DNA from: Fulvimarina manganoxydans
Lineage (GTDB): Bacteria; Pseudomonadota; Alphaproteobacteria; Rhizobiales; Rhizobiaceae
Assembly (NCBI RefSeq): GCF_900176465.1
Contig: NZ_FWXR01000010.1
Location: 86,015-150,014, forward strand
Length of the DNA stretch: 64,000 nucleotides
Direction: 5' to 3'
The notes beneath the pieces were generated by a model. That model was not told where the DNA came from. It worked only from the letters and a program-made list of their open reading frames with translations, and did no database searches. Shown here one piece after another: positions 9,416-18,593 of this stretch. Each line of letters opens with the position of its first letter. Within the stretch, counting starts at the first letter, position 1. The position numbers and the translations under genes are program-made.

Positions 9416-9591
9416 TCGATGCATCGGCGATTGTCGCCATACCCGCTCTCCGCGAGGGCGAGGATGACGAAGCGTCTGGGGCTTCGACCATCCTTCAATC
9501 GGCTGCCACGCAGCACCGCGGAGTCAAACGTCGCACGATGAGATCCGCCGACCCCGTTTCCCGGTTCCATCGGGCAAAGGTTCTGCGCTAG
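9412..9591 (+). pseudogene. vapC remnant (truncated PIN-domain toxin)
   Basis: A GTG start overlapping the vapB stop opens with VIDASAIVAI, the first strand of a VapC PIN domain including its first catalytic Asp. After ten codons homology ends and the frame runs into a palindromic sequence (9442-9469) and then unrelated residues until a TAG. None of the later acidic PIN residues is present, so no active nuclease can be made. Confidence 0.7.
9442..9469 (-). repeat. REP-like palindrome within the vapC remnant
   Basis: On the minus strand it begins CGTCATCCTCG, as do the other elements in this window, followed by an imperfect palindrome (CCCTC-GCG-GAGAG). It starts exactly where vapC homology stops. 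Confidence 0.5.
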
Positions 9592-9634
9592 AAGCCCCCC
9601 TCGAAGCTGCCAGCGAAGAGGGCTTGGAACATCC

Positions 9635-10534
9635 ATGAGCGCGACGACGATGCCGGATAATGCGGAGACCCAGGCACGGCTCCTGTCGGAAGCCCTGCCC
9701 TTCATGCAGAAATACGAGAACAAGACGGTCGTCGTGAAATATGGCGGCCATGCCATGGGCGACACCGATCTCGGTCAGGCCTTCGCTCGTGACATCGCGC
9801 TTTTGAAGCAGTCCGGCGTCAATCCGATCGTGGTCCATGGCGGTGGCCCCCAGATTGGCCGCATGCTGTCCCAGATGGGTATCGAGTCGCGCTTCGAGGG
9901 CGGCTTGCGCGTCACCGACGCCGAAACCGTGCGCATCGTCGAAATGGTTCTGGCCGGTTCGATCAACAAAGAGATCGTCGCCATGATCAATGCCGAGGGC
10001 GAATGGGCGATCGGCCTGTGCGGCAAGGACGGCAACATGGTCTTTGCGGAAAAGGCCAAGAAGACCGTTCTCGACGCCGAATCGAATATCGAACGCGTGC
10101 TCGATCTCGGCTTTGTCGGCGAGCCGGTCGAAGTGGACCGCACGCTGCTGGACCTTCTCGCCCGCTCGGAGATGATCCCGGTCATCGCGCCGGTCGCGCC
10201 GGGCCGGGACGGGGCGACCTACAACATCAATGCCGACACCTTCGCCGGCGCTATCGCAGGGGCGCTGGAAGCCTCGCGCCTTCTCTTCCTGACCGACGTT
10301 CCGGGCGTTCTCGACAAGAACAAGGAGCTGATCAAGGAGCTGACCGTCGCCGACGCCAAGGCGCTCATCCGGGACGGCACGATTTCCGGCGGCATGATTC
10401 CGAAGGTCGAGACCTGCATCGAAGCGCTTGAGCGCGGCGTCGAAGGCGTCGTCATCCTCAACGGCAAGACCCGCCATGCGGTCCTGCTCGAACTCCTCAC
10501 CGAGCACGGCGCGGGCACGCTGCTCGTTCCCTGA
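9635..10534 (+). CDS. argB: Acetylglutamate kinase
   Basis: 299 residues, normal length. Catalyses ATP-dependent phosphorylation of N-acetyl-L-glutamate, the second step of arginine synthesis. The glycine-rich KYGGHAM and [10 protein letters not shown], substrate-binding FEGGLRVTD and the C-terminal SGGMIPKVE are classic ArgB motifs; an N-terminal helix of about 25 residues ahead of VVVKYGG fits the arginine-inhibited hexameric type. In many rhizobia argB follows engB; here engB is about 50 kb away in the window, suggesting rearrangement. Converges with sdaA. Confidence 0.97.
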   Translation: MSATTMPDNAETQARLLSEALPFMQKYENKTVVVKYGGHAMGDTDLGQAFARDIALLKQSGVNPIVVHGGGPQIGRMLSQMGIESRFEGGLRVTDAETVRIVEMVLAGSINKEIVAMINAEGEWAIGLCGKDGNMVFAEKAKKTVLDAESNIERVLDLGFVGEPVEVDRTLLDLLARSEMIPVIAPVAPGRDGATYNINADTFAGAIAGALEASRLLFLTDVPGVLDKNKELIKELTVADAKALIRDGTISGGMIPKVETCIEALERGVEGVVILNGKTRHAVLLELLTEHGAGTLLVP

Positions 10535-10558
10535 GCCCAGTGGAGGGAGCCGAACGGC

Positions 10559-11974
10559 TCAGCACTCCGGCAGATTGACGGCGAGACCTCCGCGCGAGGT
10601 CTCCTTGTAGCGCTCCGACATGTCCATGCCGGTCTGGCGCATGGTCTCGATGCAATTGTCGAGGGGCATGAAATGGGTGCCGTCCCCATGGAGCGCGAGC
10701 GAAGCGGCCGAGACCGCCTTGATCGCGCCGAAGCCGTTGCGTTCGATGCAGGGCACCTGGACGAGCCCGCCGACGGGATCGCAGGTCATGCCGAGATGGT
10801 GTTCCAGCGCGATCTCGGCGGCGTTCTCCACCTGCTCGTTGGTGCCGCCGAGCGCGGCGCACAGACCCGCCGCCGCCATGGCCGAGGCCGAGCCGACCTC
10901 GCCCTGGCAGCCGACTTCGGCCCCCGAGATCGAGGCATTGTGCTTGATCAGGGCGCCGATGCCGGCAGCGGCCAGAAGAAAGTCGCGGATGCCCTGCCCC
11001 GTCGCGCCGACGCATTGGTCGCGATAATAGCGAATGACGGCCGGCACGACGCCCGCCGCGCCATTGGTCGGCGAGGTGACGACGCGCCCGCCCGCCGCAT
11101 TCTCCTCGTTGACCGCCATTGCGTAGACCGAGAGCCAGTCGTTCACCACATGGGGCTGGCTCATATTGCGGCCCCGGTCGCGCTCCAGCCGCTCGAAGAT
11201 CGCTTTCGCGCGGCGCTTGACCTTGAGCCCACCCGGCAGGCAGCCCTCCATCTGCAGGCCCCGGTCGATACAGCCGTCCATCGCCGCCCAGATCGCGTCG
11301 AGCCTCTCATCGAGCTCGGGCCGGGACAGATGCACCTCTTCATTCGCCCGCTTCATCGCCGCGATGGTGAGCCCGCTTTCGCGCCCCATGACGAGCATCT
11401 CGTCCGATGTTCCGAACGGATAGGGATAGCCGAGACTGCGCTTTTCCTCTTCGAGCCCGCCCTGTTTGCGCTCGCGGGCGGACTCCAACTCGGCCTCGCT
11501 CGCGACGAAGCCGCCGCCGATCGAATAATAGACGGATCTCAGAAGAACGGCGCCGGCAGCATCCAGCGCTTCGAAGGCCATGCCGTTGGCGTGACCGGGA
11601 AGCGGCTCGCCGAAATCGAGAACCAGATCCTCCGCCGGATCGAAGGCAAGCCGCCCCAGGCCTTCGACCGTCACATGACGCTCTTCGGCGAGCTGCGCCA
11701 TCAAGGGGTCGACCGCATCCGGGTCGAGGCGATCCGGCCGCTCGCCGAGAAGGCCGAGGGCGACGGCGCGATCGCTCGCATGGCCCCGCCCGGTCCAGGC
11801 GAGCGAGCCGTGAAGCCGCGCGCGCAGGGCGACAGGCTGCGCGCCGCCCGCCGCTGCATTCTCGCGCAGCGCTTCGAGAAAGCGCCCGGCAGCGACCATC
11901 GGCCCGATCGTGTGGGAGCTCGACGGACCGATGCCGATCTTGAAGATGTCGAAGACGCTGATGAACATGAACAT
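10559..11974 (-). CDS. sdaA: L-serine ammonia-lyase, single-chain iron-sulfur type
   Basis: 471 residues, against ~454 for E. coli SdaA. Deaminates L-serine to pyruvate using a 4Fe-4S cluster. The beta domain starts [19 protein letters not shown], the signature of this family; the alpha domain holds [13 protein letters not shown] and cysteines in [20 protein letters not shown] and VPCIERNG that are the family's cluster ligands. The open frame extends to 12148, but the FDIFKIG motif is always N-terminal, so the Met at 11974 (or 11968) is the start. Divergent from metX. Confidence 0.95.
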   Translation of the reverse strand: MFMFISVFDIFKIGIGPSSSHTIGPMVAAGRFLEALRENAAAGGAQPVALRARLHGSLAWTGRGHASDRAVALGLLGERPDRLDPDAVDPLMAQLAEERHVTVEGLGRLAFDPAEDLVLDFGEPLPGHANGMAFEALDAAGAVLLRSVYYSIGGGFVASEAELESARERKQGGLEEEKRSLGYPYPFGTSDEMLVMGRESGLTIAAMKRANEEVHLSRPELDERLDAIWAAMDGCIDRGLQMEGCLPGGLKVKRRAKAIFERLERDRGRNMSQPHVVNDWLSVYAMAVNEENAAGGRVVTSPTNGAAGVVPAVIRYYRDQCVGATGQGIRDFLLAAAGIGALIKHNASISGAEVGCQGEVGSASAMAAAGLCAALGGTNEQVENAAEIALEHHLGMTCDPVGGLVQVPCIERNGFGAIKAVSAASLALHGDGTHFMPLDNCIETMRQTGMDMSERYKETSRGGLAVNLPEC

Positions 11975-12129
11975 GGGATCCCAGGACGGCGTCGGACGAC
12001 CTTGACCCAAGCGCGCGGCGGTTTCCAGAAAAATGGCGACGGTCTCGGGGACAACAGCGACCTCGTCGCCGGCTTCCTCGCATAGGGCGCGTGAGACGGA
12101 AGCGCTTTTCTCGTCCCTCGCCCCCGCGA

Positions 12130-12158
12130 TTGCCCCGGACGTCCGCAAGGCTTATGTC
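12130..12158 (+). promoter_or_regulatory. Candidate sigma-70-type promoter for metX
   Basis: TTGCCC, 17 bases, TATGTC, about 95 bases before the metX start. I looked for SAM-II or SAM/SAH riboswitch signatures between here and the start and saw none. Confidence 0.35.
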
Positions 12159-12252
12159 AAGCCACTTCCCCGGATGGGCCGGCGCATGCGACGCAAGTTT
12201 CAGGCGCTTCCCTTTCGTCGATGACAGTTCCGAAAGGCAAGCCCGACCGCCG

Positions 12253-13446
12253 ATGACCGACGCCGCCGCCAAAGTCTATGACGATCTCGTTCACGCCGCC
12301 GGCAATCGCGAGGTCTATAATCCGTCGAGCCCCGTCGCCGAATTCGGCGCGAACGAGCCCCTGCATCTCGACGCCGGCCTCGACCTCTCGCCCTTTCGCA
12401 TCGCCTACAACACCTATGGCGAGCTCAATGCCGACAAGTCGAACGCGATCCTCGTCTGCCATGCGCTGACCGGCGATCATTACTGCGCGAGCCCTTCGCC
12501 GGTCACCGGCAAGCCCGGCTGGTGGTCCTCGATCATCGGCCCCGGCAAGCCCGTCGACACGGACAAATATTTCGTCATCTGCTCCAATGTTGTCGGCGGC
12601 TGCATGGGCACGACGGGTCCGGCCTCGATCAAGCCGGAGACCGGCAAGCCCTACGGCCTCGAACTGCCCGTCATCACCATTCGTGACATGGTGCGTGCCC
12701 AGAAGATGCTGGTCGACCGCTTCGGCATCGACACGCTCTTTGCGGTTGTCGGCGGTTCCATGGGCGGCATGCAGGTTCTGGAATGGACCGTCAGCTATCC
12801 GGACAAGGTCTTCGCCGCCGTCCCGATCGCCACCGGCGCACGCCATTCCTCCCAGAACATCGCCTTTCACGAGGTCGGGCGCCAGGCGGTGATGGCCGAT
12901 CCCGAATGGCATCATGGGCGCTATTACGAAGAGGGCACGCGTCCGACCAAGGGTCTTGCGGTCGCGCGGATGACGGCGCATGTCACCTATCTTTCGGAAC
13001 AGGCGCTGCATCGCAAATTCGGCCGCAATCTCCAGAACCGCGAGCAGCTCGGCTTCAAATTCGACGCCGAGTTCCAGATCGAAAGCTATCTTCGGCATCA
13101 GGGCATGACCTTTGTCGATCGCTTCGACGCCAATTCCTATCTCTACATGACCCGGGCGATGGATTATTTCGACATCGCTGCCGATTATGACGGCCGCCTC
13201 GCCAATGCCTTCAAGGGATCGAAGACGCGCTTCTGTCTCGTCTCCTTCTCCTCCGACTGGCTGTTTCCGACGGAGGAAAGCCGAGCGATCGTCCATGCGT
13301 TGAACGCAGCCGCCGCTTCCGTTTCCTTCGTCGAGGTGGAGACCGACCGAGGCCATGATTCCTTCCTTTTGGAGGAACCCGAGTTCTTCCGGGCGATCGA
13401 CGGCTTCATCTCCGCCGCCGCCCGAGCGAGGGGGCTTGCCCGATGA
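12253..13446 (+). CDS. metX: Homoserine O-acetyltransferase
   Basis: 397 residues. An alpha/beta-hydrolase enzyme that acetylates homoserine at the start of methionine synthesis. Seen: [24 protein letters not shown], the nucleophile elbow [10 protein letters not shown] (Ser at about 169), SSDWLFP (Asp) and TDRGHDSFL (His). The start is set by family alignment; the ribosome site is weak and the longer frame from 12091 reads as non-protein. metW overlaps its stop by four bases (ATGA), the standard metX-metW coupling of Proteobacteria. Some members use succinyl-CoA; the donor cannot be fixed from sequence by eye. Confidence 0.95.
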   Translation: MTDAAAKVYDDLVHAAGNREVYNPSSPVAEFGANEPLHLDAGLDLSPFRIAYNTYGELNADKSNAILVCHALTGDHYCASPSPVTGKPGWWSSIIGPGKPVDTDKYFVICSNVVGGCMGTTGPASIKPETGKPYGLELPVITIRDMVRAQKMLVDRFGIDTLFAVVGGSMGGMQVLEWTVSYPDKVFAAVPIATGARHSSQNIAFHEVGRQAVMADPEWHHGRYYEEGTRPTKGLAVARMTAHVTYLSEQALHRKFGRNLQNREQLGFKFDAEFQIESYLRHQGMTFVDRFDANSYLYMTRAMDYFDIAADYDGRLANAFKGSKTRFCLVSFSSDWLFPTEESRAIVHALNAAAASVSFVEVETDRGHDSFLLEEPEFFRAIDGFISAAARARGLAR

Positions 13447-14096
13447 GCGTCCATAGCGATCCACGCCCGACCAGCGAGACGGTCGCGAGCGGCGCCGGCA
13501 CGCGTGTCGATCTCGATATCATCGCCGACCTCGTCGCGCCGGGAAGCCGTGTGCTCGATGTCGGCTGCGGCGACGGCGCGCTGCTCGAACTCCTGCAGCG
13601 AAGGCGTCAGGTGGACGGGCGCGGCGTCGAGCTTTCGCAAGCCGGCGTCAACGAATGCGTGGCGCGTGGCCTGTCGGTGATCCAGGGCGATGCCGATCGC
13701 GACCTCGTCCATTATCCGGACGACTCCTTCGACTATGTGATCCTCTCCCAGACGATCCAGGCGACGCGCAATCCGAAGACCGTGCTCGCGGAACTCTTAC
13801 GTATCGGCAAGCGGGCGATCGTCTCCTTCCCGAATTTCGGTCATGTCTCGATCCGCGCCTCCTTGATGCTTCGCGGCCGCATGCCGGTGACCAAGAACCT
13901 GCCCCAGGCCTGGTACGACACGCCGAACATCCATTTCTGCACGATCCGCGACTTCGTCGAACTCGCCAATGAGATCGGCGCGACGGTGGAGACGGCCGAG
14001 GCGATCAATGCGACGGGGCAGAAGATGGCGATGACCATGCCCTGGGCCTTCTGGAACCTCTTCGGCCAGCAGGCGGTCTTCGTCTTGCGGCGCTGA
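13443..14096 (+). CDS. metW: Methionine biosynthesis protein MetW
   Basis: 217 residues. Methyltransferase-fold protein with [15 protein letters not shown] as the SAM-binding motif I, then [11 protein letters not shown] and [20 protein letters not shown], typical of MetW. MetW partners MetX for homoserine acetyltransferase activity in several Proteobacteria (family knowledge). Translationally coupled to metX. Its stop is 12 bases before the GTG start of the histidine kinase, so the two-component genes may be read from the same transcript. Confidence 0.95.
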   Translation: MSVHSDPRPTSETVASGAGTRVDLDIIADLVAPGSRVLDVGCGDGALLELLQRRRQVDGRGVELSQAGVNECVARGLSVIQGDADRDLVHYPDDSFDYVILSQTIQATRNPKTVLAELLRIGKRAIVSFPNFGHVSIRASLMLRGRMPVTKNLPQAWYDTPNIHFCTIRDFVELANEIGATVETAEAINATGQKMAMTMPWAFWNLFGQQAVFVLRR

Positions 14097-14108
14097 AGGA
14101 CCTTGGCG

Positions 14109-15593
14109 GTGTCAAGCGACGCGCGAGACGGCGGTTCGGCCAAGCCCGGACGTTTCGACTGCTTTTCCGCCGGCCGGTTGTCTCAGATCGGTCGTGCAGC
14201 GTCAGACCGCCTCTGGCGCATCGTGCCGCCGCTCGCCCTGCGCACGCGGCTGGCGCTGACCCTTTCGATCGCCTTTCTCGGCATTCTCGCCATTGGCGGC
14301 ACGCTGGCGACGGAACAGGCTCGCGGCTCCATCGCCGAGGAGCTCGCCTCGTCTCGGACGGTCGCCACCAATCGCGTGGCCCAGCTTCTGGCCGAACTCC
14401 CCGCCTCGCGCGACATTCCCGGCCAGCTTCAGGGTTTCGTGCGGGCCTATAATGGCGACCGCGACGTTCAGATCATGCTGATCGATTCCGTCGGTGCCGT
14501 CAGAGACAGCTCTCAGCCGGCCGAGGACTATCGCGGCCTGCCCGAATGGTTCGTCTCCCTTCTCGCCCCCCGCCCGGCCACCCGGATCATCCCGCTCTCA
14601 GGCCTCGCCGCGCCCATCACCGCCGTCGTCGTCGCGATCGACCCGCGCAACGAGATCGCCGAGACATGGGGCGATCTCTTCTATGCGCTCGGCATTCTCG
14701 TCGCCTTCGTTCTCGTCACCTTCGCCGTCATCTGGATCGTGGTCGAGCGGGCCCTGTCGCCGGTGGAAGACATTCGCTCCGCCTTCGGCCGGATCGGGGC
14801 GGGCGATACGGGGGCCCATGTCACGCCGAGGGGGCCGCCGGAAATGCGGGCGCTGGCTGAAGGGCTCAACCAGATGGTCGACCGGCTCGCCGAAGCCTCG
14901 ATCGCCAATCGGCGCTTGTCGGAGCAGCTGCAAAGGCTGCAAGACGAAGAGCGCGCCTCGCTCGCCCGCGATCTTCACGACGATGTCGGCCCGCTTCTCT
15001 TCGCCATTGATGTGGAGGCCGGCGCGATCGCCCGCAAACTTCCCGCCGATGCCGCGCCCATGGTGAGCGACCGGGTGGCGGCGATCCGGTCGAGCGCACT
15101 GGAAGCTCGGCGCGCCGTGCGGCGCATCCTTGCCGATCTGAGACCCGGCGTCATGCCGGGGCTCGGCCTCAAGGCGGCGGTCGAGGATCACGTCTCGACC
15201 CTTGCCCAGCGCCATCCGGAGACAGAGTTCAAAGTCGACGCGCTGGACGGCAGCTATCCGCCGCCGGTCGAAATGACCTTGTTCCGAGCGATCCGCGAGG
15301 CAGTGAACAATGCCCTGAAACACGGCACCCCGAAGCGCATCACGATCCGCCTTGTTCTCAATGAGGATGACGCGGAGGCTGGGCGCGCCCTCGTCTTCAC
15401 CGTCACCGACGATGGCGGCGGCTTTGCCCGGGAGACGTCGATGGGCGGCATGGGGATCGTCGGCATGCGCGAGCGGCTGGAAGCGGCCGGCGGAGCGTTG
15501 CGCATCGATCAGGTGCCGATCCCCGCTGGCGTTCGCGTCGAAGGGCGCATACCTCTTCACGAGGACGGAATCGAATCACCGGGCGGCGCTTGA
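14109..15593 (+). CDS. NarX/UhpB-type membrane sensor histidine kinase
   Basis: About 494 residues. A cytoplasmic N-terminus, a first helix (LALTLSIAFLGILAIGG), a ~110-residue periplasmic domain, a second helix (FYALGILVAFVLVTFAVIW), a HAMP segment (ALSPVEDIRSAF), then a HisKA_3 dimerisation domain with phospho-acceptor LARDLHDDVGPLLF, and an HATPase domain with REAVNNALKHG, DDGGGF and GMGIVGMRERL. This is the kinase class that works with NarL/LuxR-type regulators, and one follows 40 bases downstream. TTG at 14103 is an alternative start; GTG at 14109 has a GAAGGA behind it. Signal unknown. Confidence 0.9.
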   Translation: MSSDARDGGSAKPGRFDCFSAGRLSQIGRAASDRLWRIVPPLALRTRLALTLSIAFLGILAIGGTLATEQARGSIAEELASSRTVATNRVAQLLAELPASRDIPGQLQGFVRAYNGDRDVQIMLIDSVGAVRDSSQPAEDYRGLPEWFVSLLAPRPATRIIPLSGLAAPITAVVVAIDPRNEIAETWGDLFYALGILVAFVLVTFAVIWIVVERALSPVEDIRSAFGRIGAGDTGAHVTPRGPPEMRALAEGLNQMVDRLAEASIANRRLSEQLQRLQDEERASLARDLHDDVGPLLFAIDVEAGAIARKLPADAAPMVSDRVAAIRSSALEARRAVRRILADLRPGVMPGLGLKAAVEDHVSTLAQRHPETEFKVDALDGSYPPPVEMTLFRAIREAVNNALKHGTPKRITIRLVLNEDDAEAGRALVFTVTDDGGGFARETSMGGMGIVGMRERLEAAGGALRIDQVPIPAGVRVEGRIPLHEDGIESPGGA

Positions 15594-15633
15594 GAAGCGA
15601 TTTTTGGACGGCTGAGGACAGGGAGAAGGCAGG

Positions 15634-16281
15634 ATGAAGATCCTCATCGTCGATGATCATACCGTCGTGCGCGACGGCGTGAAGCGTCTGGTTGAGACGC
15701 TCGACGTGACGGAGATCGGCGAGGCGGAAACCCCGGCCGAGGCCCTCGACGCCTTTCGTCGTCTCAAACCCGACGTTACCATTCTCGACATCAATCTGAA
15801 AAATGGCAGCGGGTTGGAAGTGCTGCGCCGGCTGAAGGCAGACACGCCGAGCGCCAAAATCGTCGTCTTCTCCATGTATTCCGACATCGCCTATGCGGCC
15901 TCGGCACGGCGTGAAGGCGCGCTTGGCTACGTGGCCAAGAGCGCGCCGTCGGACGAGCTTCTCACCGCCGTCGAGAAGGCCTTGAAGAACGAACGCTTCA
16001 CGGATTCGGAGACCGAGGCTTTGATGGAGGCGCAGGCGAGCCCCGGTGGTCTCGATCAATTGACGCGGCGCGAATTGCAGATCCTGCAGATGCTGGGCGA
16101 GGGAAAAAGCCTCGGCGACATCGCGAGCGGGCTCGGCATCGCCTATAAGACCGCCGCCAACACCGCGACGCGGCTCAAGGAAAAGCTCGGCATGGAGCGC
16201 ACCGCCGACCTCGTCCGCTTTGCCCTGGAGACCCGCGGCGGGCGGATGCTTCAAGCCCGACTCGCCGAGGAGCGGGACTGA
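15634..16281 (+). CDS. NarL/LuxR-family response regulator
   Basis: 215 residues. The receiver domain has the acidic pair VDDH, phospho-acceptor Asp at about 52 (ILDINLKNGSG), the conserved Ser of VFSMYS, and Lys of VAKSA. The C-terminal LuxR-type helix-turn-helix runs from LTRRELQILQMLGEGKS through IAYKTAANTATRLKEKLG. Cognate partner of the upstream kinase by adjacency and class. The stop abuts that of a converging GST gene with no spacer. Confidence 0.92.
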   Translation: MKILIVDDHTVVRDGVKRLVETLDVTEIGEAETPAEALDAFRRLKPDVTILDINLKNGSGLEVLRRLKADTPSAKIVVFSMYSDIAYAASARREGALGYVAKSAPSDELLTAVEKALKNERFTDSETEALMEAQASPGGLDQLTRRELQILQMLGEGKSLGDIASGLGIAYKTAANTATRLKEKLGMERTADLVRFALETRGGRMLQARLAEERD

Positions 16282-16908
16282 TCAAGCCGGCGGAATGAAG
16301 GGCTGCGAAATCGCCGAGAAAGCCGGCACCGTCTCGCAAGCCGCCATATGGGCAGCCAGCGCCGGCCATTCGTCTCTTGCCCGGATCGCCGGATGCGCGT
16401 CGGTCAGAAAGCGGAAGGCGCAAGCGAGCGCGATATCGGCATGGCCAGGCGTCTCGCCGAACAGATAGGCCGCCTCGACCTTCGAGCGCTCGGCTTCAAG
16501 AACGGCCAGCACATCCGCCACCTGCGCCTCGCAACGCTGAGTCCAGACCTCCGATACCGTCTCGTGAAGCGCCCGCTCATAGATCAGCGCGACCAGCTTG
16601 TCGCAAAGGCCCATGGCAAGAGCCGAAAGCCGCAAGTGATCGCGCCGCGTTTCGCCTCGTTCGGCGATCAAGGCGCGCTCCGGCCCGACCTCTTCGTCGA
16701 GATGAAGAAGGATCGTAGCGCTCTCGATCAGGGCCGTTCCGTCACCCAGAACGAGCGTCGGCACCCGGCGCAAGGGATTATAGGCCGCGATCTGTTCGCC
16801 ATCCCCGAACACCGACCAGGGCCTGTGCTCGAACGCCATCTCGTAAAGCGTCATGGCGATGCCGACGCGGCGCACGAAGGGCGAATCGAATTGGCCGATA
16901 AGGATCAT
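16282..16908 (-). CDS. Glutathione S-transferase family protein
   Basis: 208 residues. N-terminal thioredoxin-like domain starting MILIGQFDSPFVRRVGIAM, with the cis-Pro motif LRRVPTLV and glutathione-contacting GTALIESATILLHLDE; C-terminal helical domain with GHADIALACAFRFL. It belongs to the broad bacterial GST group whose members resemble the E. coli YibF-type. Different from the YghU-type GST at 3 kb. Substrate not predictable. Cytoplasmic, monocistronic. Confidence 0.88.
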   Translation of the reverse strand: MILIGQFDSPFVRRVGIAMTLYEMAFEHRPWSVFGDGEQIAAYNPLRRVPTLVLGDGTALIESATILLHLDEEVGPERALIAERGETRRDHLRLSALAMGLCDKLVALIYERALHETVSEVWTQRCEAQVADVLAVLEAERSKVEAAYLFGETPGHADIALACAFRFLTDAHPAIRARDEWPALAAHMAACETVPAFSAISQPFIPPA

Positions 16909-17054
16909 GCTGGGAGCCTTCTTTCCAGGGGACTGGGACGGCTCCCACCGACATGAGAGCCAAATGCGATCAATCGGACTCGCGATTTTGCTCTAACTCT
17001 TTGTTTTGCTGCGTGATGTTTTCGAAAAGTCGTGCAACTTTTCGGCATCATTCT

Positions 17055-17600
17055 TTAAGTCCCGGCTGCGTCGTCGAGCGCTGTCGCATAAATCGCCGCA
17101 TCGCTTTCGGAAAAGCAACACAACACGATCTCGACAAGATCGCCGCCAGCCGCATTCAGCGCCTCGCGGACCGCGATCGCGGCGGCTCGGTCCTTGGGAA
17201 AACCATAGATCCCTGTCGAAATCGCCGGAAAGGCGATCGAGGCGACTTGGTTGTCGGCCGCTAAAGTGAAGGAATGACGATAGGCGCCGGCAAGGAGATC
17301 GTCCTCACCTTTGGTGCCGTCCCGCCAGCGCGGGCCGACGGCGTGAATGATGAACCGGGCCGGTAGATCAAAACCGTCGGTGATGCGGGCCTCGCCGGTT
17401 GGGCAGCCCCCGATCGCGCGGCAGGCCGCCTGAAGTTTCTGCGCGCCGGCCGCCCGGTGGATCGCGCCATCGACCCCGCCGCCGCCGGCAAGACCCTGAT
17501 TGGCGGCATTGACGATCGCATCCACTTCAAGGGTCGTAATGTCGCCGACGATCACGCTGATGACCGTTCCGGCCCGCTCGATGCTGGTCAGTGCCGTCAT
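17055..17600 (-). CDS. Macrodomain protein, O-acetyl-ADP-ribose deacetylase type
   Basis: 181 residues, a single macrodomain of the YmdB/MacroD class. Seen: [19 protein letters not shown] with the catalytic-site Asn, [33 protein letters not shown] and [18 protein letters not shown]. Such proteins remove acetyl from O-acetyl-ADP-ribose or reverse mono-ADP-ribosylation. Its start overlaps the stop of the LutA-like gene by four bases, so translation is coupled; the functional link between them is unclear. Confidence 0.93.
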   Translation of the reverse strand: MTALTSIERAGTVISVIVGDITTLEVDAIVNAANQGLAGGGGVDGAIHRAAGAQKLQAACRAIGGCPTGEARITDGFDLPARFIIHAVGPRWRDGTKGEDDLLAGAYRHSFTLAADNQVASIAFPAISTGIYGFPKDRAAAIAVREALNAAGGDLVEIVLCCFSESDAAIYATALDDAAGT

Positions 17601-18430
17601 GCCTTGCCCCCGATCGGCGGCGCTTCGGTCATGCCGGCGAGGATCTCGGCCACATGGCGCACTTCCACCTTCCGCCCCTCGCGCTTCATCTTGCCGTCCA
17701 TGTTCATCAGGCAGCCGAGATCGCCGGCCAGCAGCATCTCGGCGCCGGTCTCGCCGATGCGCTTGGCCTTCTTCGTCACCATGGCGTTGGAGATGTCGGG
17801 ATATTTGACGCAGAAGGTGCCGCCGAAACCGCAGCAGACATCGGCATCGGGCAGTTCCTTCAGGGTCAGTCCCTCGACCGATTTGAGCAGGCGGCGCGGC
17901 TGTTCGCGAATGCCGAGCTCTCGAAGACCCGAACAGGAATCGTGATAGGTGACCGTGCCCGCGAAGGCGGCGTCCACATGGGTGAGCCCGCGGATATCGG
18001 CAAGGAAACTGACGAGCTCGAAGACCTTCTTCGAAAAGGCTCTAGCACGCGGGCCCCATTGCGGATCGTCGCCGAGGAGCTCCGGATAATGCATCTTCAG
18101 CATGGCGCCGCAGGACCCCGATGGCGCCACCACATAGTCGAACCCCTCAAAGGCCTCGATGGTCGCCTTGGCGATCGCCGCCGTGTCAGCTCGGTCACCG
18201 GAATTATAGGCCGGCTGGCCGCAACAGGTCTGACTTTGAGGCACGCTCACCTCGCAGCCTGCCTCTTCCAGAAGCTTCAGCGCCGCAAAGCCGACCGAGG
18301 GGCGGAAGAGATCGACGAGACAGGTAACGAACAGCGCCACATGAGGCCGCGCCGAATCGGCAGCTTGGCGGCTTTCGGCGGATGACGGGGAATGGGTGGA
18401 CAAGGGGTGATCACTCTCGAAGGGATGCAT
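17597..18430 (-). CDS. LutA/YkgE-like (Fe-S)-binding oxidoreductase subunit
   Basis: 277 residues with two cysteine-rich CCG domains: [13 protein letters not shown] and [14 protein letters not shown] in the first, [12 protein letters not shown] and [16 protein letters not shown] in the second. This is the layout of LutA/YkgE, a subunit of the L-lactate utilisation complex, normally encoded with LutB and LutC. Neither partner is nearby; instead the macrodomain gene is coupled downstream. The N-terminal ~35 residues before HVALFVTC are unconserved. A perfect inverted repeat covers the region just before the start codon. Confidence 0.88.
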   Translation of the reverse strand: MHPFESDHPLSTHSPSSAESRQAADSARPHVALFVTCLVDLFRPSVGFAALKLLEEAGCEVSVPQSQTCCGQPAYNSGDRADTAAIAKATIEAFEGFDYVVAPSGSCGAMLKMHYPELLGDDPQWGPRARAFSKKVFELVSFLADIRGLTHVDAAFAGTVTYHDSCSGLRELGIREQPRRLLKSVEGLTLKELPDADVCCGFGGTFCVKYPDISNAMVTKKAKRIGETGAEMLLAGDLGCLMNMDGKMKREGRKVEVRHVAEILAGMTEAPPIGGKA

Positions 18431-18431
18431 G

Positions 18432-18454
18432 CGAACCGGAGGTTCCCCGGTTCG
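18432..18454 (-). promoter_or_regulatory. Inverted repeat immediately upstream of the LutA-like gene
   Basis: CGAACCGG and CCGGTTCG (8 bp, perfect) flank a 7-base loop, ending one base before the start codon at 18430. In RNA it would form a hairpin where the ribosome site should be; as DNA it could be an operator. Confidence 0.5.
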
Positions 18455-18593
18455 AACATTTCTAACATGCTTTGAGATTGGCGCTTTCGAGACCTGAGTG
18501 CAAATCCTCATTCATGCCCCTTCGCCCAGCCGGCCGAATGGATTAGCAAGTGACGCGCCGTCGAAGTTTAAGACGGCGGGGGGAGAAAATGTC

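Noticed and set aside
10673..12085. Long plus-strand frame opposite sdaA
   Set aside because: A mirror frame of a GC-rich gene; sdaA motifs on the minus strand are unambiguous.
12091..12252. Possible SAM riboswitch upstream of metX
   Set aside because: None of the conserved SAM-II or SAM/SAH core sequences could be found; only a plain promoter-like pair is visible.
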